Under the pieces are notes generated by a model. That model worked only from the letters and a program-made list of their open reading frames with translations, was not told the DNA's origin and ran no database searches. A stretch of DNA of 22,789 nt from Candidatus Sulfopaludibacter sp. SbA3 (GTDB taxonomy: Bacteria > Acidobacteriota > Terriglobia > 2-12-FULL-54-10): the NCBI GenBank assembly GCA_945865705.1, contig CAMBEY010000013.1, positions 1-22,789 on the forward strand. Reading direction: 5' to 3'. How positions within the stretch are numbered: position 1 is the stretch's first letter; each line of letters opens with the position of its first letter. Both the position numbers and the translations under genes were made by a program. Shown here piece after piece: positions 15,130 through 22,763 of the stretch.

Positions 15130-15345
15130 GTGGCGGTCAAGAAAATTCTATTGGGCCAGGTGTGGCGAAAAAACGATACAGGGGACACCTATCTGGTAAC
15201 GAAGCTCTACAGCGAAGCGTTCGCCACCTATGCCATGCTGCGCAACACCAAAGGCGAGCAGGTTCTGCGCGTGAAAGTGGAAAAGCAGAGCGACCTCTCC
15301 ACTCTGCCCGGCTACACCTATACTCAGGACGAAAGCAGCATGTAG
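15130..15345 (+). CDS. Small protein of unknown function
   Basis: The 71-residue protein starts at GTG 15130, with GGAGG at 15121-15125 as ribosome binding site (short spacing), and reads VAVKKILLGQVWRKNDTGDT, then YLVTKLYSEAFATYAMLRNT. The alternating hydrophobic residues, the GQVWRKNDTGDTYLVTKLY section and the paired strands suggest a small beta-barrel such as those that bind nucleic acids or other proteins. I do not recognise a family. It ends 15 bases from the convergent glutaredoxin-like gene. A promoter-like region with an inverted repeat precedes it. Confidence 0.65.
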   Translation: MAVKKILLGQVWRKNDTGDTYLVTKLYSEAFATYAMLRNTKGEQVLRVKVEKQSDLSTLPGYTYTQDESSM

Positions 15346-15360
15346 GCCCGCTCGTCCCAA

Positions 15361-15666
15361 CTATCCGTTGCGGCCCGCACGCAGGCTCTTCAGAAATGTC
15401 CGCGGATCAATCCGGTGCTTGAAAGATTTTCGTCCGTGAACGTAAATCACAGGCACGTCGTCGTTGAAGCGCAGTCGGAGTTCGGGGTCCCCATCTATAT
15501 CGACCTCCTCAAATACAAACTTCTCCTCACGCTGTAATTCTTTGAGCAAGTCCTTGGCTTCCTCGCAGAGGTGGCAAGTACGCCGCGTGTAGAGAATTAC
15601 TTCCGGCGTGTGCGGCGCAGATCGCTTCTTCCATCCCATCCATTGTAACAACCGGTTGATTGCCAT
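15361..15666 (-). CDS. Glutaredoxin-like (DUF836-type) thioredoxin-fold protein
   Basis: The 101-residue protein contains EVILYTRRTCHLCEEAKDLL, the redox-active C-x-x-C motif (CHLC) of the small glutaredoxin-like DUF836 group. After it come FEEVDIDGDPELRLRFNDDV and PVIYVHGR, with the cis-proline region (DDVPVIYV) typical of thioredoxin folds. It would carry out thiol-disulfide exchange in the cytoplasm; a partner is not evident. I prefer ATG 15666; an in-frame TTG at 15690 adds eight residues but has no ribosome binding site. It lies downstream of the rhomboid gene (gap 60 bases), probably in the same transcript. Confidence 0.85.
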   Translation of the reverse strand: MAINRLLQWMGWKKRSAPHTPEVILYTRRTCHLCEEAKDLLKELQREEKFVFEEVDIDGDPELRLRFNDDVPVIYVHGRKSFKHRIDPRTFLKSLRAGRNG

Positions 15667-15726
15667 CGCTGATTTCCGCTCGCCTGCCAAAATTAGAGAC
15701 CAAAATTGGGAAATGAGTTACGCCGT

Positions 15727-16419
15727 TTAGCGGCCAGACCTGCGTTGACTGCGTAGCAGCAACATCAGCGGGATGCCCGCCAGAAAGCCACCCACGTGCG
15801 CCATCCATGCTACCCCGCCCTGCATGGAAGAGTCTGCGGCAGCAAGTGAGGCGACGCCGCTGAACGTCTGCAGCACCAACCAGTAAATCAAAATGACATA
15901 AGCGGGAAGCTCCCAGCGAACCAGGAAGATTAATAGTGGCACCAGCGTAAATATCCGCGCCTTGGGAAAAGTAATTAGATAGGCTCCCATCACGGCAGCA
16001 ATCGCGCCGCTGGCGCCGAGCGTGGGCACTGCGGAATCGGGTTGAAAATAAACGTGAGCCGCGCCACCGGCCAGTCCGCCGGCGAGATACAGCAAAAGGT
16101 ATCGCCCATATCCAATGCGATCTTCCACGTTATCGCCGTAGATCCACAGGAACCACATATTGCCGATGAGATGCATCCACCCGCCATGCATGAACATGGA
16201 TGTCAGCAGTGTCAGGATGGATGTGTTGAAGCTGCCCGGCTCGCCAACAAGATACCCGACGGTACGGGCAGGGATAAGCGCGAAAGTTTGGATTACCATC
16301 CCAGCTTGCTCGGCCGGCACGGTTATTTCGCGTAAGAATACCGCGCAGTTGGCCACGATGACCGCCAGGGTAACCAGGGGAAATCGTTTTCGGGGCACAT
16401 TGTCCCACAGTGGAATCAT
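15727..16419 (-). CDS. Rhomboid-family intramembrane serine protease
   Basis: The 230-residue, six-helix membrane protein carries the rhomboid signatures: MFMHGGWMHLIGNMWFLWIY in the L1/TM2 region with the conserved HxxxN pattern, the nucleophile S137 in TLGASGAIAAVMGAY, and the catalytic H208 in AHVGGFLAG, giving the Ser-His dyad. It would cleave transmembrane substrates inside the lipid bilayer. Length and helix number match the minimal bacterial rhomboid core, starting IPLWDNVPRKRFP as is common in this group. ATG 16419 lacks a strong ribosome binding site. It is followed on the same strand by the glutaredoxin-like gene. Confidence 0.93.
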   Translation of the reverse strand: MIPLWDNVPRKRFPLVTLAVIVANCAVFLREITVPAEQAGMVIQTFALIPARTVGYLVGEPGSFNTSILTLLTSMFMHGGWMHLIGNMWFLWIYGDNVEDRIGYGRYLLLYLAGGLAGGAAHVYFQPDSAVPTLGASGAIAAVMGAYLITFPKARIFTLVPLLIFLVRWELPAYVILIYWLVLQTFSGVASLAAADSSMQGGVAWMAHVGGFLAGIPLMLLLRSQRRSGR

Positions 16420-16533
16420 TCGAGTTCCAGTGACATCCGACTTGTGTCAATTTGTGAATATGGCGTTGCGCGGCGATGGCGCGGGAAGGCACTGGCACCG
16501 CATTACCTAATCTATCTCCGGGGAATTGATCTA

Positions 16534-16563
16534 TGCAACTGCGATTACATTGTGTGCTAGAAT
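16534..16563 (+). promoter_or_regulatory. Possible extended -10 promoter upstream of the 86-residue gene
   Basis: TGC-TAGAAT (-10 at 16558-16563 with the extended TG at 16555-16556) is preceded by only a weak -35 candidate, TGCAAC at 16534-16539. It lies about 100 bases before the ATG at 16667, within the 247-base gap between the divergent rhomboid gene and this gene. Nothing else in that gap is clear. Confidence 0.35.
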
Positions 16564-16666
16564 TTTATCCGTGGGGCTTGTGTATCTAACCCTATATTAG
16601 TCTGGCAGTTATTGATCTTTTTCCCAAATAGGCGCCGCATAAGAACTTATCTCTAAGGTGGCATGA

Positions 16667-16927
16667 ATGCAATTAAGTTCCGAACGGCTGGACCGGGTTC
16701 GCGGTCGATTGGTTCCCATCCTCAAGAAGTTTAATTCTGAGATGCAGTTTATTACTGTCTTCGTCGATTCGACACGCGAGTTCCTCGGTGTAGTGGCGCA
16801 GATTGAGGACCGGCCCATACTGCTTAAGTTTGGCTGGATTGACTTCATCAGCCGGCCGGATGATGATCTGCAAATCGAGGTATTCGCGCAACTGGAGCGG
16901 AAGTTCGCAACAGAAAAAGCGCAGTAG
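16667..16927 (+). CDS. Small cytoplasmic protein of unknown function
   Basis: The 86-residue protein reads MQLSSERLDRVRGRLVPILK, then a strand-rich middle (MQFITVFVDSTREFLGVVAQ) and a helical C-terminus (LQIEVFAQLERKFATEKAQ). I do not recognise a family. The AAGGTGG site at 16655-16661 is well placed for ATG 16667, which supports it as a real gene. It stops 86 bases before the diguanylate cyclase gene on the same strand and could be expressed with it, but no functional tie is evident. Confidence 0.6.
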   Translation: MQLSSERLDRVRGRLVPILKKFNSEMQFITVFVDSTREFLGVVAQIEDRPILLKFGWIDFISRPDDDLQIEVFAQLERKFATEKAQ

Positions 16928-17013
16928 AAACTTCCACTCCGTGCCCGCTGAAGTTGTTTGCGAAGGCTGGCTGATACGGAGCGTATTTTTACAGTCAGAG
17001 GATTGCTCGGCGA

Positions 17014-18006
17014 ATGGTTGTTATGCCTGACCCACAAACGACAGAGTCCATGCAAGCCCCTTCGTCGCTTGAGTTTTTCAAGAACTGTCCCGACTACGCC
17101 ATCATCTTCGATACGCAGTGGAGAATCCTCTACGCCAGTCCTAGTTTTGAGGCACGCTTCTGCCCGGAAACGAAAGCGGAAGGCAGTAGCCTGCTCGACA
17201 TATTAGATGAGGTTTCCGTGATCCGCATTCGGGATCTCCAGGATTTCTTGCTCCAAGGCAGCCGCCATACCGAATTGCATCATCTTACTCCCGATGGAAA
17301 AATAACTACGCTGAACTACACGTTTTTCCCGCTATCGGAAAAAATATTTGGACAACAGGTAATCGGCGGAATCGCCCGGGAACGGTCCGCGGACCTGGCC
17401 TCCCTGCTTGAAATCATCAATCTGAACCTGGAGCTCGAGCGCAAGCAGAAAGAGTTGTCGGATGCCAACGCGCGGCTGGAGCAATTGGCGGCGACCGATC
17501 AAATGACCGGACTTTACAATCGCTACTATTTCTTCCAGGTGGCTCAACACATTTGGGAAGAATACCGGCGTTACAAGAAACCAGCGACACTGATGATGCT
17601 CGATCTCGATAATTTCAAAGAGGTCAATGACACCTTCGGACACTTGCTGGGCGATTACGTACTGAAGGAAACAGCGGCCCGACTGAAATCGCGCACGCGC
17701 CGCGTGGACATCCTGGCCCGCTATGGCGGCGAGGAGTTTGTTCTGCTTGCTCCCAATACTGACACCGAAACCGGCTTGGTGCTTGCTGAACGTCTGCGCA
17801 CCGCCGTCTCCGATGGAGCCTATGTCCAGGGCCGCCACCGGACTCTCGCTTCCGTCAGCATCGGAGTTTCCAGCACCGAGCTGCAGGATTTCCCGAGCTT
17901 TCAGGATCTGCTTGAATCCAGCGACCAGGCCCTTTACAGCGCCAAGCGCAGCGGCAAGAATTGTGTGTATGAATATAGCAGGGGAATGATTCCCCGATCC
18001 AGCTAG
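17014..18006 (+). CDS. PAS-domain diguanylate cyclase (GGDEF)
   Basis: The 330-residue protein has a PAS-like sensor domain (about residues 18-120; EFFKNCPDYAIIFDTQWRIL then YASPSFEARF), a short coiled coil (LNLELERKQKELSDANARLE), and a GGDEF domain opening LAATDQMTGLYNRYYF. The active-site signature is GGEEF at 238-242, a functional variant. Ahead of it, R229-R-V-D232 forms an intact RxxD inhibitory I-site at the normal five-residue spacing. It should make cyclic di-GMP from two GTP, with product inhibition. No membrane segment is seen, so it is cytoplasmic. ATG 17014 has AGAGGA about 11 bases upstream; ATG 17023 is possible too. No EAL domain is present. Confidence 0.92.
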   Translation: MVVMPDPQTTESMQAPSSLEFFKNCPDYAIIFDTQWRILYASPSFEARFCPETKAEGSSLLDILDEVSVIRIRDLQDFLLQGSRHTELHHLTPDGKITTLNYTFFPLSEKIFGQQVIGGIARERSADLASLLEIINLNLELERKQKELSDANARLEQLAATDQMTGLYNRYYFFQVAQHIWEEYRRYKKPATLMMLDLDNFKEVNDTFGHLLGDYVLKETAARLKSRTRRVDILARYGGEEFVLLAPNTDTETGLVLAERLRTAVSDGAYVQGRHRTLASVSIGVSSTELQDFPSFQDLLESSDQALYSAKRSGKNCVYEYSRGMIPRSS

Positions 18007-18047
18007 CGCATCGACTCATCATTCCAAGAAAGCTTATGGAATCCTGA

Positions 18048-20258
18048 ATGGCTCACACAATCGCACAATCCGCTCATCCGCAATCTTATTCTCCGCTGGT
18101 CTCGCTTCAGGCCGACGCGGACCCGATTGACCGTTTCTTCACGATTTCCCTTTTCAGCCTGCTGGCCACCGGATTCCTGACACTGACCTTCACGGGCCAG
18201 TTGGACTCCTTCACCACAACGGTCATGGCGGTCCCTCTTGCCATCCGGGCCATCATGCTCGCTCGCCGACGTTGTTGGGATTTTTCACCCAGTCTCGTCA
18301 AGACTCTGGCGATCATTTACATCCCATTTTTCCTGTTTGATATCGTCGTGCTGGAAGCCGGAGCCATCAATATATTTGAACGCGTGCTGCTGGCCACGAT
18401 TCACTTGTTATTCTTTCTGGCCGCCGTTAAGTTGTTCTCCGCCCGTCAGACGCGCGACTACGTCTATCTATCGGCTCTGGCCTTTGCCCAGATGTTGGCG
18501 GCATCCACACTGACCATCCAGACTTCGTTCCTGGTGCTTTTTTGCGTATTTGTATTTCTGGCGATTTGCACCTTCACCAGTTTTGAGATCAAGCGCGCCC
18601 GGGACCGCATAACGACGCCTCCGCTGACGGCCACCGAAGTTAGACTAGGCACCGCGCTGGGATCTACCGCGGCGTTGATCTGTTTTGGGGTCACGCTGCT
18701 TTCGGTAGCGCTCTTCTTCGTCCTGCCTCGCGCCCGCCGCGGATACTTCAGTTCCCTGGCCCGCCCCGGCGACCGTATGACCGGATTTTCCGATGAGGTC
18801 GAACTCGGACAGATCGGCAGGATCAAGCAGTCTTCCGATGTCGTGATGCATGTCAGCGCGCCGGGTCTGAATCCGTTCCAAAGCGTTAAATGGCGTGGCG
18901 TGGGATTGAGCAATTTTGACGGAAAGCGGTGGTCCAATCCCTCCGACGCCGCCAAGGCCATTCCTGGCAACCGTATTTTCACGTTTCGTCGTGAACTTGC
19001 GCATCCTGGGCTGCCGCCTCAGCGGCTGGATTACACCATCAAATTGCAGCCGCTTTCAACGGATGTGATTTTTCTCGTTCCCCAGACACTCGAAGTGAGT
19101 GGCACGTTCAGAGTTTTGCGGCAGGATGAATCCGGCACTATTTATATGCCGCCCAATCCCGGCGCCATTACGCGGTACTCGGCTATCTCTGATATTGCGC
19201 AGCCCACCGCAGATATGCTGCGCGCCCAATCTCTATCGATGTATCCCGCGGAAATCACTGCATCATTTTTACAGTTACCTGAAACGGATCCGCGCGTGCG
19301 TGAGCTGGCAGCCACAGTTACCGCCTCATCCGAAAATAATTTTGATAAAGCCAATGCTGTCGAAAAGTATCTGCAATCCCAATATGGATACACGCTGAAC
19401 CTGCCCACCGCGACGCCGCACGATCCAATCGCTTATTTCCTGTTCGAATCCCGAGCCGGACACTGCGAGTTCTTCGCTTCCGCCATGGCCGTGATGCTGC
19501 GCTCGCAGGGCATACCCACGCGTCTGGTAAATGGCTTTCTGCAAGGCAGTTACAATGATGTATCCGATCATTACACGGTCCGGGCCAGCGATGCGCATAG
19601 CTGGGTGGAAGTTTATTTCCCCACTTATGGCTGGATCAGTTTCGATCCCACTCCCGCAGCAGGAAGGACTTCCGAAGTGCCCACGCTGGGGCGACTCACG
19701 CTCTACATGGATGCCTTCCGAACATTCTGGGAGGAGTGGGTGATCAACTACGATTTCGTGCATCAGGCCACCTTAGCTCGCCAGATTGACCGCACTTCGC
19801 GCGGCGCTCGGCGGGATTCCCGGGAGTATTTCAACGATCAGTACAAGAAACTGCTTGCTTTTCTGCGTGGCAAGGCTGAACAAGGAGCGACACCGGTCGG
19901 ATGGCTGCTGGTCGTCGCATCAATTCTTGCGGCGGCCTGGACAATGCTGTTTGGTCGCGAGTCCATCGTTCGGATGTGGCGGCACTGGTCCATGCGTCGG
20001 CGCGCCCGGCTGGGGGAATCCAGACCGGAGGATGCCACACTAGTCTATTTGAGCCTGCTCCAAACTTTGGCCGAACGGGGATCGACTAAATCTCCGCATC
20101 AAACGGCAAGCGAGTTCGCCACATCTCTGGCAGACCCTCTTCGTACTCCTGTGGATCGATTTACAGACCTCTATCTGGCGTCACGATTTGGAGGGGCCAC
20201 CGCGTCGCTAAAACGCCTGGACACCATCCTGGCGGAAATTCAGGCGCAAAGCCGATAG
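18048..20258 (+). CDS. Membrane-anchored transglutaminase-like protein (TgpA type: DUF3488, transglutaminase core, DUF4129-like tail)
   Basis: The 736-residue protein has about six N-terminal membrane helices (about residues 28-225, ending VALFFVLPRARRG), matching the DUF3488 part of TgpA-like proteins. A large outer domain follows, with the transglutaminase triad C473 in RAGHCEFFASAMAVMLRSQG, H517 in DAHSWVEVYF and D533 in WISFDPTPA. A single membrane helix near 617-636 (VGWLLVVASILAAAWTMLF) then returns the C-terminus to the cytoplasm, where a DUF4129-like tail (YLSLLQTLAERGSTKSPHQT) ends the protein. Such proteins may crosslink or cleave envelope proteins; the substrate is unknown. ATG 18048 has only a weak ribosome binding site. 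It precedes the ECF sigma operon by 170 bases. Confidence 0.9.
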   Translation: MAHTIAQSAHPQSYSPLVSLQADADPIDRFFTISLFSLLATGFLTLTFTGQLDSFTTTVMAVPLAIRAIMLARRRCWDFSPSLVKTLAIIYIPFFLFDIVVLEAGAINIFERVLLATIHLLFFLAAVKLFSARQTRDYVYLSALAFAQMLAASTLTIQTSFLVLFCVFVFLAICTFTSFEIKRARDRITTPPLTATEVRLGTALGSTAALICFGVTLLSVALFFVLPRARRGYFSSLARPGDRMTGFSDEVELGQIGRIKQSSDVVMHVSAPGLNPFQSVKWRGVGLSNFDGKRWSNPSDAAKAIPGNRIFTFRRELAHPGLPPQRLDYTIKLQPLSTDVIFLVPQTLEVSGTFRVLRQDESGTIYMPPNPGAITRYSAISDIAQPTADMLRAQSLSMYPAEITASFLQLPETDPRVRELAATVTASSENNFDKANAVEKYLQSQYGYTLNLPTATPHDPIAYFLFESRAGHCEFFASAMAVMLRSQGIPTRLVNGFLQGSYNDVSDHYTVRASDAHSWVEVYFPTYGWISFDPTPAAGRTSEVPTLGRLTLYMDAFRTFWEEWVINYDFVHQATLARQIDRTSRGARRDSREYFNDQYKKLLAFLRGKAEQGATPVGWLLVVASILAAAWTMLFGRESIVRMWRHWSMRRRARLGESRPEDATLVYLSLLQTLAERGSTKSPHQTASEFATSLADPLRTPVDRFTDLYLASRFGGATASLKRLDTILAEIQAQSR

Positions 20259-20397
20259 ACGCAACAACCGTATTACCAATAAGTTGCAGGAATCCGGCCG
20301 AGCAGGTTCGCATACCTTCGCGTCTCCATCAGGACATCCCTGGCATTGCGATCCATCGTTACTCTCGCGACACAAAACTAGCAAAAAGATTCGAAAC

Positions 20398-20421
20398 TTA
20401 CTGTCAGGAATAGGGTTTAAT
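20398..20421 (+). promoter_or_regulatory. Possible promoter for a leaderless sigma-factor message
   Basis: TTTAAT (20416-20421) lies seven bases before the ATG at 20429, so transcription would start at or next to that ATG. No ribosome binding site precedes the ATG, which fits a leaderless message. TTACTG (20398-20403) is too close (12 bases) to be its -35. The alternative GAAACTT (20393-20399), at about 16-17 bases, resembles ECF-type -35 elements and would allow autoregulation. All of this is tentative. Confidence 0.35.
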
Positions 20422-20428
20422 ACATTGT

Positions 20429-21070
20429 ATGGAAGCTGTGGCAGTGGGCGCGGTCAGCGCCGTGGCGAAAACTGGGACTGTCGCGAAACTTGTTGTCGGA
20501 GAACCACTCAACGACACCGAGTTGATGCTGCGGGTAAAATCGGGAGACGAAACCTCCTTCGCCGGACTGCTGTCCCGGCACCGCGATCCAATTGTGAGCT
20601 TTCTGTATCGTATGGTTCACAACGCCGCCATCGCCGAGGAACTTTCGCAGGATGTGTTCCTTCGTGTCTATCGTGCCCGGGAAAGTTACGCCGTCAGCGC
20701 CAAGTTCACCACCTGGCTGTACTGCATCGCCACCAACGTCGCGCTCAATTATCTGCGCGATGGTCGTCGTGCCCGGAACATGGAGTCACTGGACGATTCG
20801 GAGAACGCTGTATCGCGAAGCCTGCGCTCACCCGAGCCGACCGCGGAGGAGCAGCTTGTCGCCGGCTCTCTTGGTTGGGAAGTGCGCAGAGCCGTGGCGG
20901 AGTTGCCGGAGAATCAGCGGACCGCAGTGATCCTGCATAAGTATCAGGAGCTTGATTACCGACAGATCGCCGCGGCGCTCGGTTGCTCGGAATCGGCGGT
21001 CAAGTCGCTCCTGTTTCGCGCATACGAGGCCTTGCGAGTGCGGCTGGCTCATCTGGTGGGAGGGAAATGA
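20429..21070 (+). CDS. ECF-family RNA polymerase sigma factor (RpoE-like)
   Basis: The 213-residue protein has sigma region 2 (DETSFAGLLSRHRDPIVSFL through EELSQDVFLRVYRARESY and KFTTWLYCIATNVALNYLRD) and region 4 (LPENQRTAVILHKYQELDYR then QIAAALGCSESAVKSLLFRA, the helix-turn-helix that reads the -35). Regions 1 and 3 are absent, as in ECF factors. The first 28 residues are a non-conserved extension; a later start is possible. ATG 20429 has no ribosome binding site. The gene ends with the start of the anti-sigma gene: the stop TGA 21068-21070 overlaps a possible ATG at 21067. It should redirect RNA polymerase to envelope-stress or metabolic promoters; targets are unknown. Confidence 0.94.
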   Translation: MEAVAVGAVSAVAKTGTVAKLVVGEPLNDTELMLRVKSGDETSFAGLLSRHRDPIVSFLYRMVHNAAIAEELSQDVFLRVYRARESYAVSAKFTTWLYCIATNVALNYLRDGRRARNMESLDDSENAVSRSLRSPEPTAEEQLVAGSLGWEVRRAVAELPENQRTAVILHKYQELDYRQIAAALGCSESAVKSLLFRAYEALRVRLAHLVGGK

Positions 21071-21072
21071 TT

Positions 21073-21648
21073 ATGAAATGCGTTGACCTTGAAAATCTGG
21101 CCATCGACTATGTAGATGGCACGCTGGCTGCCGGCGCCCGCACCTCGCTGGAGACTCACCTCTCCGTATGCGTCCCTTGCGCTGCCCGCTTGCGCGAATT
21201 TTCCGGCGACGTGAGCCACGTAGGCCTCCTGCTCGATTCATGGCCCACCATTCAGCCCTCCGCCTCATTTGACCAGATGGTGCTGCAGCGCATTCGTTCG
21301 CAGGAGCCTGCGACAATATCCCCCGCAACTTCCTCCGCAACATCCCCCGTAGCATCATGGTGGAGCCGTTTTGCGGCAGCCTTTCTCGCTCCGCTTGCCC
21401 GCCCTGCGCTGTCCAGCGCTCTAGCCGTTGTGATGATCGCGGCATTTTCCGTGGTTCGCTATTTCCCGGGATCAACCGCGCTGGATGATTCAGGGCAAAC
21501 AGGCGGTCCCGTGGTCGCTATACTTGACAGCTATGAAGATATCGCCCTGTACCAGGATTTGCCGGTCCTCGAGGACTGGGAGATGCTCCGCAATTTCGAG
21601 GTTTTGCAGGATGAGGTATTGCAGGAAATGAAAGGCTCAACGCCATGA
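21073..21648 (+). CDS. Membrane zinc-finger anti-sigma factor with acidic outer tail
   Basis: The 191-residue protein begins MKCVDLENLAIDYVDGTL with C3, then H29-x3-C33-x2-C36 in the HLSVCVPCAARL segment, the zinc-binding anti-sigma (ZAS) signature that holds the ECF factor. A single membrane helix lies around 111-131 (PALSSALAVVMIAAFSVVRYF). The C-terminal ~60 residues would be outside and are strongly acidic (ILDSYEDIALYQDLPVLEDW, then EVLQDEVLQEM). ATG 21073 fits the GGGAGG at 21059-21064 better; ATG 21067 overlaps the sigma stop but is too close to that site. It also ends with an ATGA overlap with the next gene. It should sequester the sigma factor at the membrane until an outside signal is sensed. 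Confidence 0.87.
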   Translation: MKCVDLENLAIDYVDGTLAAGARTSLETHLSVCVPCAARLREFSGDVSHVGLLLDSWPTIQPSASFDQMVLQRIRSQEPATISPATSSATSPVASWWSRFAAAFLAPLARPALSSALAVVMIAAFSVVRYFPGSTALDDSGQTGGPVVAILDSYEDIALYQDLPVLEDWEMLRNFEVLQDEVLQEMKGSTP

Positions 21649-22358
21649 CCCTGCGGCTGAATTCCAATGCGATTGTCATTGCCCTCCTCGCTGTCTCCCT
21701 CGGGGCTCCTCTCTTTGCGGCTCAGCCTAAGTCGCAAACTGAGCTGCCGACTGCTGATGGCCTGACTGTGTTCACCTACTTTTCGGATCAGCTTTCAGAT
21801 CAGGCGGAGCCGCTGTGGATGGCTTTCTGGCAAGCTGAGCCTCCCAGCTCTCGTGCAGGCGAACGCCGGGGCGGGGGCCAACGCGAACCTCGTGGACCGG
21901 CTGGCCGAAACAATAATGGTCCCAACGGGCGTCCCGTCGCGCGCCCGCCGCTTCCACCGCGCATGTTGGAGCGGCTGCGCAACATGAAGCCAAAGGATCG
22001 CGAGCGCGTCCTTGAAAATAACCGCCGCTTCCAGGAACTCACGCCCGAACGTCAAGCCGAGCTGCGAGAGCGGCTGCGGATGCTGCTGGAAATGCCCCTT
22101 GATCAGCGCAGGGCATTGGACCGCCGGCTCTCCGTGTTTAGAAACATGCGCCCCGATCAGCAGCGCAAGGCGCGGGAGATTTACGAGAAACATTGGCGCA
22201 CGCTCTCTCCGGAACGGCGCATGGCCGTGCTCGATGAGTTCCGCAACCTCCGCGGCATGTCCGACGATAAACGCGGGGCACGCGTTGCCAGCGACGAATA
22301 CCAGAGCCAGTTCAACAGTGAAGAGCGCGCCCTGCTCGACGAACTGTCCGCCTTGTAA
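21645..22358 (+). CDS. Exported DUF3106-like, arginine-rich helical protein
   Basis: The 237-residue protein has a signal peptide (MTLRLNSNAIVIALLAVSLG then APLFAAQ). After a basic, glycine/proline-rich section (RRGGGQREPRGPAGRNNNGP) comes a long helical region with repeated arginine-rich units such as MLERLRNMKPKDRERVLENN, ELTPERQAELRERLRMLLEM and LSPERRMAVLDEFRNL. This matches the DUF3106 pattern as I know it. Its start ATG 21645 overlaps the anti-sigma stop (ATGA), so it is translated in the same operon. The basic body could bind the acidic outer tail of the anti-sigma factor, making it a candidate periplasmic signal partner. That role is inferred and has no direct support in sequence beyond charge and operon position. 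Confidence 0.82.
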   Translation: MTLRLNSNAIVIALLAVSLGAPLFAAQPKSQTELPTADGLTVFTYFSDQLSDQAEPLWMAFWQAEPPSSRAGERRGGGQREPRGPAGRNNNGPNGRPVARPPLPPRMLERLRNMKPKDRERVLENNRRFQELTPERQAELRERLRMLLEMPLDQRRALDRRLSVFRNMRPDQQRKAREIYEKHWRTLSPERRMAVLDEFRNLRGMSDDKRGARVASDEYQSQFNSEERALLDELSAL

Positions 22359-22675
22359 TCGATCCACCAACAGGACCATTCCCGACTGTTCTTAAATGGC
22401 TGGAAAGCAGTTCAGCGTAGCCACTGTCTATTGGGTGACGACTGGATACCGATTGGCTCCGTGGGAATCCATTTCAGGAAAATCCGCATCTACTAGACCT
22501 GTTCCACTTGAGATGTATCCCGCGAAACTCGGGGGTTAATACTCAACCCAATGAAAAACAACATCCAGGGACATCAAAGGGCGGGATACACCTTCGCGGA
22601 AACCGGTCTAAACTGAGTGAGTGTTGCATGTCGCCCCCAGCGGTGCTGGCAACAGAAACACTTTTCGATCATTCC
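22359..22675. other. Non-coding stretch after the sigma operon
   Basis: No coding region, RNA gene or terminator is convincing here. The only structure seen is the inverted pair TGTATCCCGC (22514-22523) and GCGGGATACA (22581-22590), separated by 57 bases. It could close a structured RNA or be a protein site, or it may be chance. Immediately beyond lies the promoter at 22676-22705. Confidence 0.5.
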
Positions 22676-22705
22676 TTGACAGCCGCTCCAGCCGGTTCCT
22701 AGAAT
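22676..22705 (+). promoter_or_regulatory. Sigma70-type promoter near the right edge
   Basis: A perfect TTGACA (22676-22681) and TAGAAT (22700-22705), separated by 18 bases, point toward the right edge. It would start transcription near 22712, about 50 bases before the candidate start codon at 22764. Confidence 0.7.
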
Positions 22706-22763
22706 GAAGGTGCTTCCTACATTTGATAATCGACGAGGTCGTGGAGTAGATAGCCTGGTATCG

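Noticed and set aside
18021..18042. ATTCCA/TGGAAT inverted repeat between the cyclase and transglutaminase genes
   Set aside because: The stem is only six pairs with no U-run, so it is too weak to call a terminator or operator.
20284..20940. A 218-residue plus-strand open frame over the sigma factor
   Set aside because: It is another frame of the ECF sigma gene; the sigma frame has all family motifs and this one has none.
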